A stretch of DNA of 64,000 bases from Falsirhodobacter xinxiangensis (GTDB lineage: Bacteria; Pseudomonadota; Alphaproteobacteria; Rhodobacterales; Rhodobacteraceae). How positions within the stretch are numbered: the first letter of the stretch is position 1; each line of letters starts with the position of its first letter. Position numbers and translations under genes: made by a program. Positions 17,916 through 26,616 of this stretch are shown here, in pieces. Under the pieces are notes generated by a model. That model was not told the DNA's origin. It was given only the letters and a program-made list of their open reading frames with translations, and made no database searches. The stretch spans positions 62,001 to 126,000 of the forward strand of contig NZ_SMYN01000005.1 of the NCBI RefSeq assembly GCF_004959935.1. Reading direction: 5' to 3'.

Positions 17916-19004
17916 ATGGGACCGAACGACGACACCATCCTTCCGGGGCAGCGGATCAAGGCGCGTGGCGCTTTGGCCAATGCGACCGGGCGGTATGAGG
18001 CGGCCAGCGTCACCGCGTTCGACGACGGTTGGGACATACCCGAGGAGGAGCGGCTGCTGCGGACCGAAGTGCGGATCGAACGGCCGCGTTCCGCGCTTAG
18101 CTTCAACAAATCCCCCGATCTGCCGTTTGACCGTTCGGTGAACCCCTATCGCGGTTGCGAGCATGGCTGCATCTATTGCTTTGCGCGGCCCACCCATGCC
18201 TATCTGAACCTGTCACCGGGTCTGGATTTCGAAACCAAGCTGATCGCTCGCCCCGGCATCGGCGCGGTGCTGGACCGGGAATTGCGGGCGAAATCCTATG
18301 TGCCGCAGCCCATCGCGTTGGGCACCAATACCGACCCCTATCAGCCGATCGAGCGTGAATACCGCGTCATGCGCGAGGTGCTGGAGGTTCTGGCTGCGCA
18401 TGATCACCCCGTGGCCATCGTGACCAAAGGGGCGATGGTCGAACGCGATCTGGATATCCTTGCGCCGATGGCCGCGAAGGGGCTCGCGAAGGTTGGAATT
18501 TCGGTCACCACGCTGGACGCCGATCTGGCGCGGAGCATGGAGCCGCGCGTGCCGACGCCCGCCCGCCGCATCGCCGCGATACGCGCGCTGTCGAATGCCG
18601 GGGTGCCGGTGCGGCTGATGGTGTCTCCCGTGATCCCCGGCCTGACCGATCCCGAGATCGACGCGATCCTGGAGGCGGGGCGCGATGCCGGGGCGACGGC
18701 GGCAAGCTGGATCATGCTGCGCCTGCCGATGGAGGTTTCGCCCCTGGTCCGCCAATGGCTGGAGGCGCGGGTGCCGGGCCGGGCCGCCAAGGTCATGGCC
18801 CGCATCCGCGAGGTGCATGGCGGCAAGGATTACGATGCCGAGTGGGGCAAGCGAATGCGCGGCGAGGGGCAGTGGAGCGCGCTGATCGGCACCCGGTTCG
18901 AGCTTGCGGTCAAACGGCTGGGCCTGACAGTGCCGCAGCCGCCGCTGCGGACGGATCTGTTCCGTCCGCCACCGCGCAAGGGCGATCAGCTTTCGCTGTT
19001 CTGA
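17916..19004 (+). CDS. PA0069-family radical SAM protein
   Basis: A 362-residue radical SAM protein. The [4Fe-4S] motif is C-x3-C-x2-C in RGCEHGCIYCFARPTHAY (near residue 82), preceded by FDRSVNPY. The order and spacing match the widespread PA0069-like (SplB-related) family, which resembles spore photoproduct lyase in its core but has no established reaction. The C-terminus is DQLSLF. The start ATG at 17916 is not preceded by a good ribosome site. The last 19 bp overlap the 3' end of the convergent ATPase-inhibitor gene. A DNA-repair role is often guessed but is not shown by the sequence. Confidence 0.85.
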   Translation: MGPNDDTILPGQRIKARGALANATGRYEAASVTAFDDGWDIPEEERLLRTEVRIERPRSALSFNKSPDLPFDRSVNPYRGCEHGCIYCFARPTHAYLNLSPGLDFETKLIARPGIGAVLDRELRAKSYVPQPIALGTNTDPYQPIEREYRVMREVLEVLAAHDHPVAIVTKGAMVERDLDILAPMAAKGLAKVGISVTTLDADLARSMEPRVPTPARRIAAIRALSNAGVPVRLMVSPVIPGLTDPEIDAILEAGRDAGATAASWIMLRLPMEVSPLVRQWLEARVPGRAAKVMARIREVHGGKDYDAEWGKRMRGEGQWSALIGTRFELAVKRLGLTVPQPPLRTDLFRPPPRKGDQLSLF

Positions 19005-19315
19005 ACCTCGGTGAACAGTTGCGATTTGGCGACGGGCAGAAGTCCCGCCATCTTGGCGCGGATCTGGTCGGCATCGGCGCGCCCGTTCAGATCGCGCAGC
19101 ACCTTGCGCACCACATCCTCGTGGCCCGCCTCTTCCAGATCGGACTGCACGACGCTGCGGGCGTAATCCTCGGCCTCGGCGCCTTCCAGCCCCTTCAACT
19201 CGGCCGCCCAGTATCCAAGCAGCTTGTTGCGCCGCATCTCGGCGCGGAACTGCATCTGGGCGTCATGGGCGAACTTGTTCTCGAACGCCTTTTCGCGATC
19301 TTCGAAAGCGGTCAT
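18986..19315 (-). CDS. F1-ATPase inhibitor, zeta-subunit type (DUF1476)
   Basis: A 109-residue soluble protein beginning [20 protein letters not shown]. It matches the DUF1476 family, whose Paracoccus denitrificans member is the zeta subunit that plugs into F1-ATPase and blocks ATP hydrolysis while leaving synthesis free. The N-terminal inhibitory helix (about 1-20) and the conserved [15 protein letters not shown] are present. The C-terminal half is a four-helix bundle pattern. It is monocistronic, divergent from purC. The identification rests on memory of the P. denitrificans sequence and is strong over the first 60 residues. Confidence 0.88.
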   Translation of the reverse strand: MTAFEDREKAFENKFAHDAQMQFRAEMRRNKLLGYWAAELKGLEGAEAEDYARSVVQSDLEEAGHEDVVRKVLRDLNGRADADQIRAKMAGLLPVAKSQLFTEVQNSES

Positions 19316-19383
19316 CGATGGCCTCTTTGGTTGGTCACACGTCATCATATGCCCCGGCAGCCCGCGCGAACAAGGGGCTGGCC

Positions 19384-19412
19384 TTGCGGCCATTCGGCAC
19401 TTGGACTATAGC
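19384..19412 (+). promoter_or_regulatory. purC-purS promoter
   Basis: TTGCGG (19384-19389), 17-bp spacer, TATAGC (19407-19412), giving a leader of about 55 nt before purC. No obvious PurR-type operator was seen. Confidence 0.55.
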
Positions 19413-19473
19413 GCGTGGGGAAGGACGGGTGGCCACTGCGCCGCCCCGTCCGCTATTGGGTCCCGGAGAGTTC

Positions 19474-20217
19474 ATGGCTAGGCGCAAGAAGGTTTACGAG
19501 GGCAAGGCCAAGATCCTTTACGAAGGCCCCGAACCCGGAACCCTGATCCAGTATTTCAAGGACGACGCCGAACCTGCGCCGGAGGGCCGCGCGGAAGGGC
19601 GGGGCGTGCTGAACAACCGCCTGTCGGAATTCTTCATGTCCGGGCTCAATTCGGTCGGGGTTCCCACGCATTTCATCCGCCGCATCAACATGCGCGAACA
19701 GCTTGTGCGGATGGCCGAGATCGTTCCTCTGGAAGTGGTGGTGCGCAACTTCGCCGCAGGCGAGCTTTCTGCGCGGCTTGGCATTCCCGAAGGCACGGCG
19801 CTGCCGCGCCCGATCGTCGAATACTACTACAAGGACGACAAGCTGGGATCGCCGCTGGTCGCCGAGGAGCATATCATCGCCTTCAACTGGGCGAACCAGC
19901 AGGATCTGGACGACATCGTGGCGCTGGCGCTGCGGGTCAACGATTTCCTGTCGGGCGTGATGATGGGCGTCGGCATCCGTCTGGCCGATTTCCGCATCGA
20001 GGTGGGCCGCATCTGGGAAGGCGATTTCATGCGCCTGATCGTCGCGGACGAGATCAGCCCCGACAGCTGCCGCCTGTGGGACACCCGCGCGCTGGACGCC
20101 GAAGGCGGCGTGCGCGATCCCGGCCCGCTGGCCGATGTCTATACCGAACTGGCGCGGCGCCTTGGCGTGCTGCCGTCCAACGTCACCCACACCACCAAAC
20201 CCACGCTCATCAACTGA
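19474..20217 (+). CDS. purC: phosphoribosylaminoimidazole-succinocarboxamide synthase
   Basis: SAICAR synthase of purine biosynthesis, 247 residues. It has the ATP-binding opening [18 protein letters not shown] and the family motifs [15 protein letters not shown] and [11 protein letters not shown]. Start ATG at 19474 with GGAGAG just upstream; the frame is open further up but the leader there holds the promoter. It is followed 10 bp later by purS, a usual pairing. The next expected gene, purQ, is not here but 22 kb away. Confidence 0.96.
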   Translation: MARRKKVYEGKAKILYEGPEPGTLIQYFKDDAEPAPEGRAEGRGVLNNRLSEFFMSGLNSVGVPTHFIRRINMREQLVRMAEIVPLEVVVRNFAAGELSARLGIPEGTALPRPIVEYYYKDDKLGSPLVAEEHIIAFNWANQQDLDDIVALALRVNDFLSGVMMGVGIRLADFRIEVGRIWEGDFMRLIVADEISPDSCRLWDTRALDAEGGVRDPGPLADVYTELARRLGVLPSNVTHTTKPTLIN

Positions 20218-20227
20218 GAGGCCGCCG

Positions 20228-20467
20228 ATGAAAGCCCGTGTTCATGTCATGCTGAAGGACGGCGTTCTTGACCCGCAGGGCGAGGCGGTCCGCCACGCGC
20301 TGGGCACGCTGGGCTTTGCCGGCGTCGATGCCGTCCGTCAGGGCAAGGTGATCGAGCTGGACCTGACCGCGACCGACAAGGCCGCGGCCGAGGCCGAAGT
20401 GCGCCAGATGTGCGAGAAGCTGCTGGCCAATACCGTGATCGAGAAATACTCGGTCGAGATCGTCTGA
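20228..20467 (+). CDS. purS: FGAM synthase subunit PurS
   Basis: Small 79-residue structural subunit of the three-part phosphoribosylformylglycinamidine synthase (PurS, PurQ, PurL). It shows the typical MKARVHVMLKDGVLDPQGEA opening, the central LGFAGVDAVRQGKVIEL and the C-terminus TVIEKYSVEIV. Start ATG at 20228, 10 bp after the purC stop. Its usual neighbour purQ is instead at 42490. A strong hairpin follows at 20474-20501. Confidence 0.95.
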   Translation: MKARVHVMLKDGVLDPQGEAVRHALGTLGFAGVDAVRQGKVIELDLTATDKAAAEAEVRQMCEKLLANTVIEKYSVEIV

Positions 20468-20473
20468 TCGCAT

Positions 20474-20501
20474 CCGGGCAGGCGGCAAACCGCCTGTCCG
20501 G
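20474..20501 (+). terminator. strong hairpin after purS, no T-run
   Basis: Twelve paired positions (CCGGGCAGGCGG with CCGCCTGTCCGG, one G-T) around a CAAA loop. There is no T-run, and the right arm can instead pair with CCCGG at 20508-20512 (CCGGG-CAAGA-CCCGG). It may be a processing or stability hairpin, or an attenuator-like switch before the next small gene. Confidence 0.4.
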
Positions 20502-20569
20502 GCAAGACCCGGTCCCGCCGGTCCGGGCCTTTGTGGTAGCCATTGGGCAAGAACAAGGGAAAACAGGCC

Positions 20570-20890
20570 ATGCAAGACCAGAACCAGCCCGGTTTCGAAC
20601 CGGCCCCCGACCTTTCGCGCGAAGGGTTCGAGAAGGTTCAGGCGAACCCCCTGCCGCCCGAAGTGGCCAGCCAGATCGAAGGGCAGCTTCGGGGCATCGA
20701 TTCCGTGAACGTCCGTGTGCTGGGTGACGATCCGTCTGCCGGGCACGACATTGCGGCGCATCTGGCGGCCAAGGGGTTTGCCGTGGACGTCACCTTGGCC
20801 GAACGGATGATCCCGCATCCGCTGTCGCGCCATGTGTTCCGGTTTCAGGGGCGGACCGCGATCCTGACCGTGGCGCCCGACCTGCCCTAA
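20570..20890 (+). CDS. hypothetical protein, 106 residues
   Basis: Not recognised. It starts MQDQNQPGFEPAPDL at the ATG 20570 with AAGGGA about nine bases upstream; a TTG at 20543 would add nine residues. The first 45 residues are polar and Pro-rich. The rest looks like a small alpha/beta fold (SVNVRVLGDDPSAGHDIAAH, then KGFAVDVTLAERM). There is no signal peptide or membrane segment. It follows purC-purS and overlaps the 3' end of convergent lacI-type gene by four bases. Codon use is like its neighbours, so it is probably real. Confidence 0.6.
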   Translation: MQDQNQPGFEPAPDLSREGFEKVQANPLPPEVASQIEGQLRGIDSVNVRVLGDDPSAGHDIAAHLAAKGFAVDVTLAERMIPHPLSRHVFRFQGRTAILTVAPDLP

Positions 20891-21855
20891 CGCGGGATCG
20901 CGGTCGAGGCGCGCAGGATCAATTCCACCGGCAGGATCGTGTCGCTTTCGTCGTCGTTGCCGTTCAGGATGGCCAGCAGCCGTTCCGCCGACACGCAGCC
21001 CATCGCGCCGCGCGGCTGACGGATCGTCGTCAGGCCCGGCGTTAGGTGTTCGACCATTTCGATATCGTCGAAGCCGATGACCGACACGTCGCGCGGAACG
21101 CCGATCCCGTGGCGCTGCAATTCGCCGATGAAGCCGCAGGCCATCTCGTCCGAGGCGAGGAACATGCCCGTGGGGCGGTCCGTCATCTCCAGCCACGCCT
21201 GTGCCGCGCGACGACCGGAGGCGAGCGAGAAGTCCCCCTCGATCAAGACGGGGGCGGGCAGGCCGCGCGCGGAGGCGGCGCGCTCGGTCCCCGCAAGGCG
21301 CTGTTCCGTTAGCACGTTGCCGCGCGGTCCGGTGACATGGCCGATCTTGCGATGGCCCAGATCGGCGAAATGCGTCACCGCCATCGCCGCTGCCGCCTCG
21401 TTGTCGATCAGAACGCCGGGCGCGGACAGGCCGGGGATCTGTTCCGACACCACCACCGTCGGCCGTTCGATCAGCACCGACGGCGGAACCGAGCCGTCCA
21501 GAACGATCAGCCCATCCGCATGCGACGGATCGGCATAGCGCAGCGGGTTCGTCGTGCGCGTATCGGCCACCAGCAGGTTGTAGCCCGCGGGCGAAAGCAC
21601 GGTCGCGATCCCTGAAAGGATCTGCGAGAAGTAGGGGTTGGCGAGGTTCGGCACCAGCGCCACGATGCTGCCCGTGCGCTGATGGCGCAGGTTCCGCGCC
21701 GCGTGGTTCAGCCGGTATCCGGTCTCGGCGATCGCGCGTTCGATCGTCGCGCGCGTCTCGGCGCTGACGCGTTCGGGGCGCGAAAGCGCGCGTGAAACCG
21801 TTGCGGTTGAAACCCCCGCAAGGCGTGCAACGTCGGTGATCCGTGGCCTGTTCAT
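20887..21855 (-). CDS. LacI-family repressor of the sugar operon
   Basis: A 322-residue regulator. The N-terminal LacI helix-turn-helix is clear: RITDVARLAGVSTATVSRAL, followed by the hinge helix around YRLNHAARNLR. Residues about 60-320 form a periplasmic-binding-protein-like sugar sensor. Start ATG at 21855. It is divergent from the epimerase/dehydrogenase/ABC operon, and two LacI-type operators lie in the 130-bp gap, so it very likely represses that operon and perhaps itself. The inducer is probably the transported sugar or a phosphorylated product. Confidence 0.92.
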   Translation of the reverse strand: MNRPRITDVARLAGVSTATVSRALSRPERVSAETRATIERAIAETGYRLNHAARNLRHQRTGSIVALVPNLANPYFSQILSGIATVLSPAGYNLLVADTRTTNPLRYADPSHADGLIVLDGSVPPSVLIERPTVVVSEQIPGLSAPGVLIDNEAAAAMAVTHFADLGHRKIGHVTGPRGNVLTEQRLAGTERAASARGLPAPVLIEGDFSLASGRRAAQAWLEMTDRPTGMFLASDEMACGFIGELQRHGIGVPRDVSVIGFDDIEMVEHLTPGLTTIRQPRGAMGCVSAERLLAILNGNDDESDTILPVELILRASTAIPR

Positions 21856-21906
21856 CCTGTGATCATTACTCCGCCAATCCCCTCCGGTCGAGCGTCCGAA
21901 TCATAT

Positions 21907-21920
21907 TGCAAACGATTACA
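21907..21920. promoter_or_regulatory. LacI-type operator 1
   Basis: TGCAAACGATTACA, an imperfect copy of the 14-bp palindrome seen 32 bp downstream, with the central CG typical of LacI/GalR sites. It overlaps a possible -35 element (TTGCAA at 21906-21911). Confidence 0.7.
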
Positions 21921-21938
21921 GCCTCGAATTAAGGTTGA

Positions 21939-21952
21939 TGCAACCGATTGCA
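21939..21952. promoter_or_regulatory. LacI-type operator 2
   Basis: TGCAACCGATTGCA, nearly perfect palindrome. Its centre is 32 bp (about three helical turns) from operator 1, which would let two repressor dimers sit on the same DNA face. It lies at the likely transcription start if TTAAGG (21929-21934) is the -10. Confidence 0.75.
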
Positions 21953-21985
21953 GACCTAGCTCTGCCGTCGATAAGGGAGAAGACG

Positions 21986-23050
21986 ATGAGGACGATGAAA
22001 GGGCCGGGGATCTTCCTCGCGCAATTCGCGGGCGACACCGCGCCGTTCAACACTTGGGACGGTATCACGAAATGGGCCGCGGATACAGGATATCTTGGCG
22101 TTCAGGTTCCGTCGGGGGCGTCGCAGCTCATCGACCTCGACAAGGCGGCGGCATCGAAGGATTACGCGCAGGAATGGGCCGGCAAGGCGCGCGAGAACGG
22201 CGTCGAGGTGACGGAGCTTTCGACCCATATCCAGGGCCAGCTGGTTGCCGTCCATCCCACTTATGACGAGGCGTTCGACGCCTTCGCGCCCCAACATCTT
22301 CGCGGCAAGCCGAAGGCGCGGCAGGAATGGGCCGTCGATCAGGTCAAGAAGACGCTGACCCTGTCGAAGCATCTTGGGATCGACGCGATGGCGACCTTTT
22401 CGGGCGCGCTGGCATGGCCGTTCGTCTATCCTTGGCCGCAGCGCCCCGCCGGGTTGATCGAGACCGCCTTCGACGAGCTTGCGGCCCGTTGGCTGCCGAT
22501 CCTGAACCATGCCGAGGATTGCGGCGTGGACATCTGTTACGAGATTCACCCCGGCGAAGACCTGCATGACGGCGCCAGCTACGAGATGTTCCTGGACCGG
22601 GTGAAGGGCCATTCGCGGGCCTGCATGCTGTATGACCCGTCGCATTACGTGCTTCAGGCGCTGGATTATCTGGACAACATCGACATTTACGCCGACCGTA
22701 TCCGCATGTTCCATGTCAAGGATGCCGAATTCAATCCGACCGGACGTCAGGGCGTCTATGGCGGATTCCAGACCTGGGTGGACCGCGCGGGCCGCTTCCG
22801 CAGCCTTGGCGACGGGCAGGTGGATTTCGGCGCGGTCTTTTCGAAACTCACGGCGAACGGTTTCAAGGGCTGGGCTGTGGTCGAATGGGAATGCTGCCTG
22901 AAGCATCCCGAGGATGGCGCGCGCGAAGGGGCGCAGTTCGTCCGCGATCACATCATCCGTGTGACCGACCGCGCTTTCGACGATTTTGCCGCCTCGGGCA
23001 CCGACATGGCCGCGAATCGCCGTATGCTTGGACTGGAGGAGCAGACATGA
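21986..23050 (+). CDS. xylose-isomerase-like TIM-barrel sugar epimerase/isomerase
   Basis: A 354-residue protein of the AP_endonuc_2/IolE-MocC superfamily. Metal-binding and catalytic motifs are ICYEIHPGEDLHDG (Glu and His ligands), YDPSHYVLQ (His), FHVKDAEF (His/Lys/Asp) and VVEWECCLKHPEDG (Glu near the end). It probably isomerises or epimerises a sugar or keto-sugar produced by the dehydrogenase encoded next. The start ATG at 21986 has AGGGAG six bases upstream; another ATG nine bases later is possible. First gene of a five-gene operon; the stop overlaps the next start (ATGA). The substrate is not known. Confidence 0.85.
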   Translation: MRTMKGPGIFLAQFAGDTAPFNTWDGITKWAADTGYLGVQVPSGASQLIDLDKAAASKDYAQEWAGKARENGVEVTELSTHIQGQLVAVHPTYDEAFDAFAPQHLRGKPKARQEWAVDQVKKTLTLSKHLGIDAMATFSGALAWPFVYPWPQRPAGLIETAFDELAARWLPILNHAEDCGVDICYEIHPGEDLHDGASYEMFLDRVKGHSRACMLYDPSHYVLQALDYLDNIDIYADRIRMFHVKDAEFNPTGRQGVYGGFQTWVDRAGRFRSLGDGQVDFGAVFSKLTANGFKGWAVVEWECCLKHPEDGAREGAQFVRDHIIRVTDRAFDDFAASGTDMAANRRMLGLEEQT

Positions 23051-24159
23051 GACCGATCCGGCTTGGAATGGTTGGCGGCGGGGCAGGGGCCTTCATCGGC
23101 GGCGTGCACCGTATTGCCGCGCGGATGGACGGGCAGTTCCAGCTTGTCGCCGGGGCGCTCAGCTCCAATCCCGAAACCGCGCGGACCTCGGCGGATGCGC
23201 TTGGCATTCGCGGCTATGACAGCTTTGCCGATATGGCAAAGGCCGAGGCGCGAAAGAAGGACGGGATCGAGGCTGTCGCCATCGTGACCCCGAACCACAT
23301 GCATGTCGGCCCGGCCCGGGAATTTCTGAAACGCGGCATCCACGTGATCTGCGACAAGCCGCTGGCGGCGACCGGGGCGGATGCCAAGGCGCTGGCCCGC
23401 GCCGCCGAAAGCTCGGACGCGCTGTTCATCCTGACGCATAACTACACCGGATACCCGATGATCCGTCAGGCGCGGGCGATGGTCGCGGCGGGCGATCTGG
23501 GCAAGGTTCGTCTGGTGCAGGTCGAATATGTGCAGGACTGGCTGACCGAGGCGGTGGACACCAAGGGCGCGAACTGGCGCACCGACCCCAAACAGGCCGG
23601 CGCGGGGGCGATCGGCGATGTCGGCACCCATGCGTGGAACCTTGCCGCCTTCGTTTCGGGGCAGGAGCCGTCCGAGCTTGCCGCCGATCTGACCAGCTTC
23701 GTGCCGGGCCGTGCGGTGGACGACAACGCGCATATCATGACCCGTTACGAGGGTGGTGCGAAGGGGATGCTCTGGATCAGCCAGGTCGCCCCCGGCAACG
23801 AGAACAACATCCGCCTTCGCATCTATGGCGACAAGGGCGGCATCGAATGGTCGCAGGACGATTGCAACGTGCTGTGGTTCACGCCCTTTGGCGAGCCGAA
23901 GCGGATGCTGACCCGCAATGGTGCAGGCAACCACCCGGACGCGGCCCGTGTGTCCCGCGTTCCCGGCGGCCACCCGGAGGGGTATCTGGAGGCTTTCGCC
24001 AACATCTATGCCGAAGCCGCCCGCGCCATCCGCGCGCATCAGGCGGGCGAGCAGACCGAGGCGATCTATCCCACCCTGCGCGACGGGCTGGCTGGAATGG
24101 CGTTCATCGACGCCTGCCTGCGATCGTCGAAACGCAACGCGGCATGGGTGAAGCTATGA
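23047..24159 (+). CDS. Gfo/Idh/MocA-family sugar dehydrogenase
   Basis: A 370-residue NAD(P)-dependent oxidoreductase. The N-terminal Rossmann motif reads GMVGGGAGAFIGG, followed by AIVTPNHMHVG and the family signature CDKPLA (the EKP-type Lys). The catalytic region includes GDVGTHAWNLA with His. Members oxidise a ring hydroxyl of sugars, inositols or glycosides to a keto group. It is translationally coupled to the epimerase before it and the ATPase gene after it by ATGA overlaps, so the five proteins are made together for one catabolic pathway. Confidence 0.9.
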   Translation: MRPIRLGMVGGGAGAFIGGVHRIAARMDGQFQLVAGALSSNPETARTSADALGIRGYDSFADMAKAEARKKDGIEAVAIVTPNHMHVGPAREFLKRGIHVICDKPLAATGADAKALARAAESSDALFILTHNYTGYPMIRQARAMVAAGDLGKVRLVQVEYVQDWLTEAVDTKGANWRTDPKQAGAGAIGDVGTHAWNLAAFVSGQEPSELAADLTSFVPGRAVDDNAHIMTRYEGGAKGMLWISQVAPGNENNIRLRIYGDKGGIEWSQDDCNVLWFTPFGEPKRMLTRNGAGNHPDAARVSRVPGGHPEGYLEAFANIYAEAARAIRAHQAGEQTEAIYPTLRDGLAGMAFIDACLRSSKRNAAWVKL

Positions 24160-25634
24160 TCCGTCTGGCCCTGAAAGGCGTGCGCCGCAGCTTCGGCCCG
24201 GTCGAGGTGCTGCACGGCGTCGATCTGGAACTGCACGAGGGCGAGGTTCACGCCCTGATCGGTGAAAACGGCGCGGGCAAGTCCACGACCATGAAGATCC
24301 TGTCGGGCTATCTGAACCCGACCGTGGGCGAGGTGCTGGTGGATGGCAAGCCCGTGACCTTCGGCGCATCCTCCGAGGCCGAGGATGCCGGGATCATCAT
24401 GATCCATCAGGAATTCAACCTCGCATCGCAACTGACGGTCGAGCAGAACATCTTTCTGGGCCGCGAGAAGCGCAAGGGCATGTTCCTTGACCACAAGACG
24501 ATGCGCGAGGAGACCTTGGCGCTGCTGAAACGCCTGCATTGCAAGGCGCGGCCCGATGCCAAGGTGCGCGACATTTCCGTGCCCGACCGCCAGATGGTCG
24601 AAATCGCCAAGGCCCTGTCGCGCAACGCCCGTGTGCTGATCATGGACGAGCCGACGGCCGTTCTGACCGACCGCGAGACGGAAGTGCTGTTCGAACAGGT
24701 CGAACGGTTGAAGGCCGAAGGGGTCGCAATCCTCTATACCTCGCACAAGCTGGGCGAAGTGCGGCGACTGGCCGACCGGATCACCGTGCTGCGCGACGGA
24801 ACGCAGGTGCATTCGGCGACGCGCGGCATGACCGAAGATCAGATGGCGACCGCGATGGTCGGGCGCGACGTTTCCGATCTTTACCCACCGAAACTGCCCT
24901 GCGGCGATCAGGTGGTGCTGGAAGCCGACGTGACCGTTCCGGGCCATGTGAAGGCCGCGAAACTGACCCTGCGCAAGGGCGAGGTTCTGGGACTGGCCGG
25001 GCTGGTCGGCGCGGGCCGGACAGAGCTGATGGAGGGCATCGCGGGCCTGCGCGACCGCACCGGCACCGTCCGCGTGAACGGGACCGAGATTCGTGCGAAC
25101 GATCCCAAGGCGGCGATGGCCGCGGGCCTCGCCTATCTGACCGAAGACCGCAAGGAATGCGGCCTTCTGCTGAATTTCCCACTGCGCGAGAACCTGACGC
25201 TTCTGGCGCTGGAGAAGTTTTCCAAGGGCCTCATCGACCGCAAGGCCGAGGATGCGGCGCTGACGCAGGCGATCAAGGAATTCGACATCCGGGTGCCGCA
25301 CCGCAAGGTCCGCGCGGGCAACCTGTCGGGCGGCAACCAGCAGAAGCTGCTGCTGGCCAAGACGATGCTGGCGAACCCCAAGATCGTGGTGATCGACGAG
25401 CCGACGCGCGGCATCGACATCGGCACCAAGCAACAAATCTATCAATTCATCCAGAAACTCGCCGCCGAGGGGCTGAGCGTGGTCGTGATCTCGTCCGAAC
25501 TGCCCGAGGTGATCGGGCTGTGCGACCGCGTGATCGTGATGCATGCGGGCCATGTCGCGGGCGAGGTTTCGGGAACTGACGTGAACGAACAGACCATCGT
25601 GCGCCTCGCCATGGGTCTGGAGGAGGCAGCATGA
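24156..25634 (+). CDS. sugar ABC transporter ATPase (CUT2, two nucleotide-binding domains)
   Basis: A 492-residue RbsA-like tandem ATPase. The first domain has Walker A GENGAGKST and Walker B LIMDEPTAVL, but its signature region reads SVPDRQMVEIAKAL where LSxGxxQ is usual. The second has a degenerate P-loop (GLVGAGRTE), a proper signature LSGGNQQK, and Walker B VVIDEPTRGID, the usual asymmetry of this family. Start ATG at 24156 overlaps the dehydrogenase stop, and its own stop overlaps the permease start. Confidence 0.93.
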   Translation: MIRLALKGVRRSFGPVEVLHGVDLELHEGEVHALIGENGAGKSTTMKILSGYLNPTVGEVLVDGKPVTFGASSEAEDAGIIMIHQEFNLASQLTVEQNIFLGREKRKGMFLDHKTMREETLALLKRLHCKARPDAKVRDISVPDRQMVEIAKALSRNARVLIMDEPTAVLTDRETEVLFEQVERLKAEGVAILYTSHKLGEVRRLADRITVLRDGTQVHSATRGMTEDQMATAMVGRDVSDLYPPKLPCGDQVVLEADVTVPGHVKAAKLTLRKGEVLGLAGLVGAGRTELMEGIAGLRDRTGTVRVNGTEIRANDPKAAMAAGLAYLTEDRKECGLLLNFPLRENLTLLALEKFSKGLIDRKAEDAALTQAIKEFDIRVPHRKVRAGNLSGGNQQKLLLAKTMLANPKIVVIDEPTRGIDIGTKQQIYQFIQKLAAEGLSVVVISSELPEVIGLCDRVIVMHAGHVAGEVSGTDVNEQTIVRLAMGLEEAA

Positions 25635-26596
25635 AGAACATCAACCTGCACGCCATCGGCCCCGTTGCCGCACTGGTCGTGCTGATCCTTGTCGGCGTCG
25701 GGCTGAACGAGAATTTCCTGAGCTATGCCAACATCACAAACGTGCTGGCGCGGTCGGCCTTCATCGGCATCATCGCGGTCGGCATGACCTTCGTGATCAC
25801 GGCGGGCGGGCTGGACCTGTCGGTCGGGTCGATGGCGGCCTTCGTCGCCGGGGTCATGATCATCGCGATGAACTATCTGGTGCCGACGATGGGCGCGGGC
25901 TTCAGCACGGTTCTGGTCGGGATGCTGGTCGCGCTGGCGACGGGCCTGTTCGGCGGTGCGGTCAACGGCCTTCTGATCACCCGCGCGCGGATCGAGGCGT
26001 TCATCGTGACGCTGGGCACCATGGGCATCTATCGCAGCCTGATCACCTGGCTGGCGGATGGCGGCACGCTGTCGCTGGATTCGGGCGTGCGCGAAGCCTA
26101 CCGCCCGGTCTATTACGACGGCATCCTTGGCATCACCTGGCCGATCATCGTCTTCGCCGTCGTGGCGATTCTGGGCGAGATCGCAATGCGCCACACGGCA
26201 TTCGGCCGCCACTGCGCCGCCATCGGTTCGAACGAACAGGTCGCGCGCTATTCCGCGGTGGACGTGATCCGGGTGAAGACGCTGACCTATGTGCTTTTGG
26301 GCATCCTCGTGGGCGTCGCGACGATCATGTATGTGCCGCGTCTGGGTTCGGCATCGGCATCGACCGGCGTGCTGTGGGAGCTTGAAGCCATCGCCTCGGT
26401 CATCATCGGCGGCACCATGTTGAAGGGCGGTTTCGGCCGGGTCTGGGGCACGGTGGTCGGTGTGCTGATCCTTGGCCTGATCGGCAACCTTCTGAACCTG
26501 ACCGACCTTGTCAGCCCGTATCTGAACGGCGCGATCCAAGGCATCATCATCATTCTTGCGGTCGTGCTGCAGCGCGAAGGCAAGGCGGAACGCTAA
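25631..26596 (+). CDS. sugar ABC transporter permease (CUT2)
   Basis: A 321-residue RbsC-like inner-membrane permease with 8-10 hydrophobic segments and the family motifs TAGGLDLSVGS (near 57), NGLLITRARIEAFIVTLGT and the EAA-like loop followed by GGTMLKGGFGRVWGT. It presumably homodimerises and pairs with the tandem ATPase. Coupled to the ATPase gene by an ATGA overlap and followed 20 bp later by the binding protein. Confidence 0.93.
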   Translation: MKNINLHAIGPVAALVVLILVGVGLNENFLSYANITNVLARSAFIGIIAVGMTFVITAGGLDLSVGSMAAFVAGVMIIAMNYLVPTMGAGFSTVLVGMLVALATGLFGGAVNGLLITRARIEAFIVTLGTMGIYRSLITWLADGGTLSLDSGVREAYRPVYYDGILGITWPIIVFAVVAILGEIAMRHTAFGRHCAAIGSNEQVARYSAVDVIRVKTLTYVLLGILVGVATIMYVPRLGSASASTGVLWELEAIASVIIGGTMLKGGFGRVWGTVVGVLILGLIGNLLNLTDLVSPYLNGAIQGIIIILAVVLQREGKAER

Positions 26597-26616
26597 TTTC
26601 TTCTGGGAGGATAATC

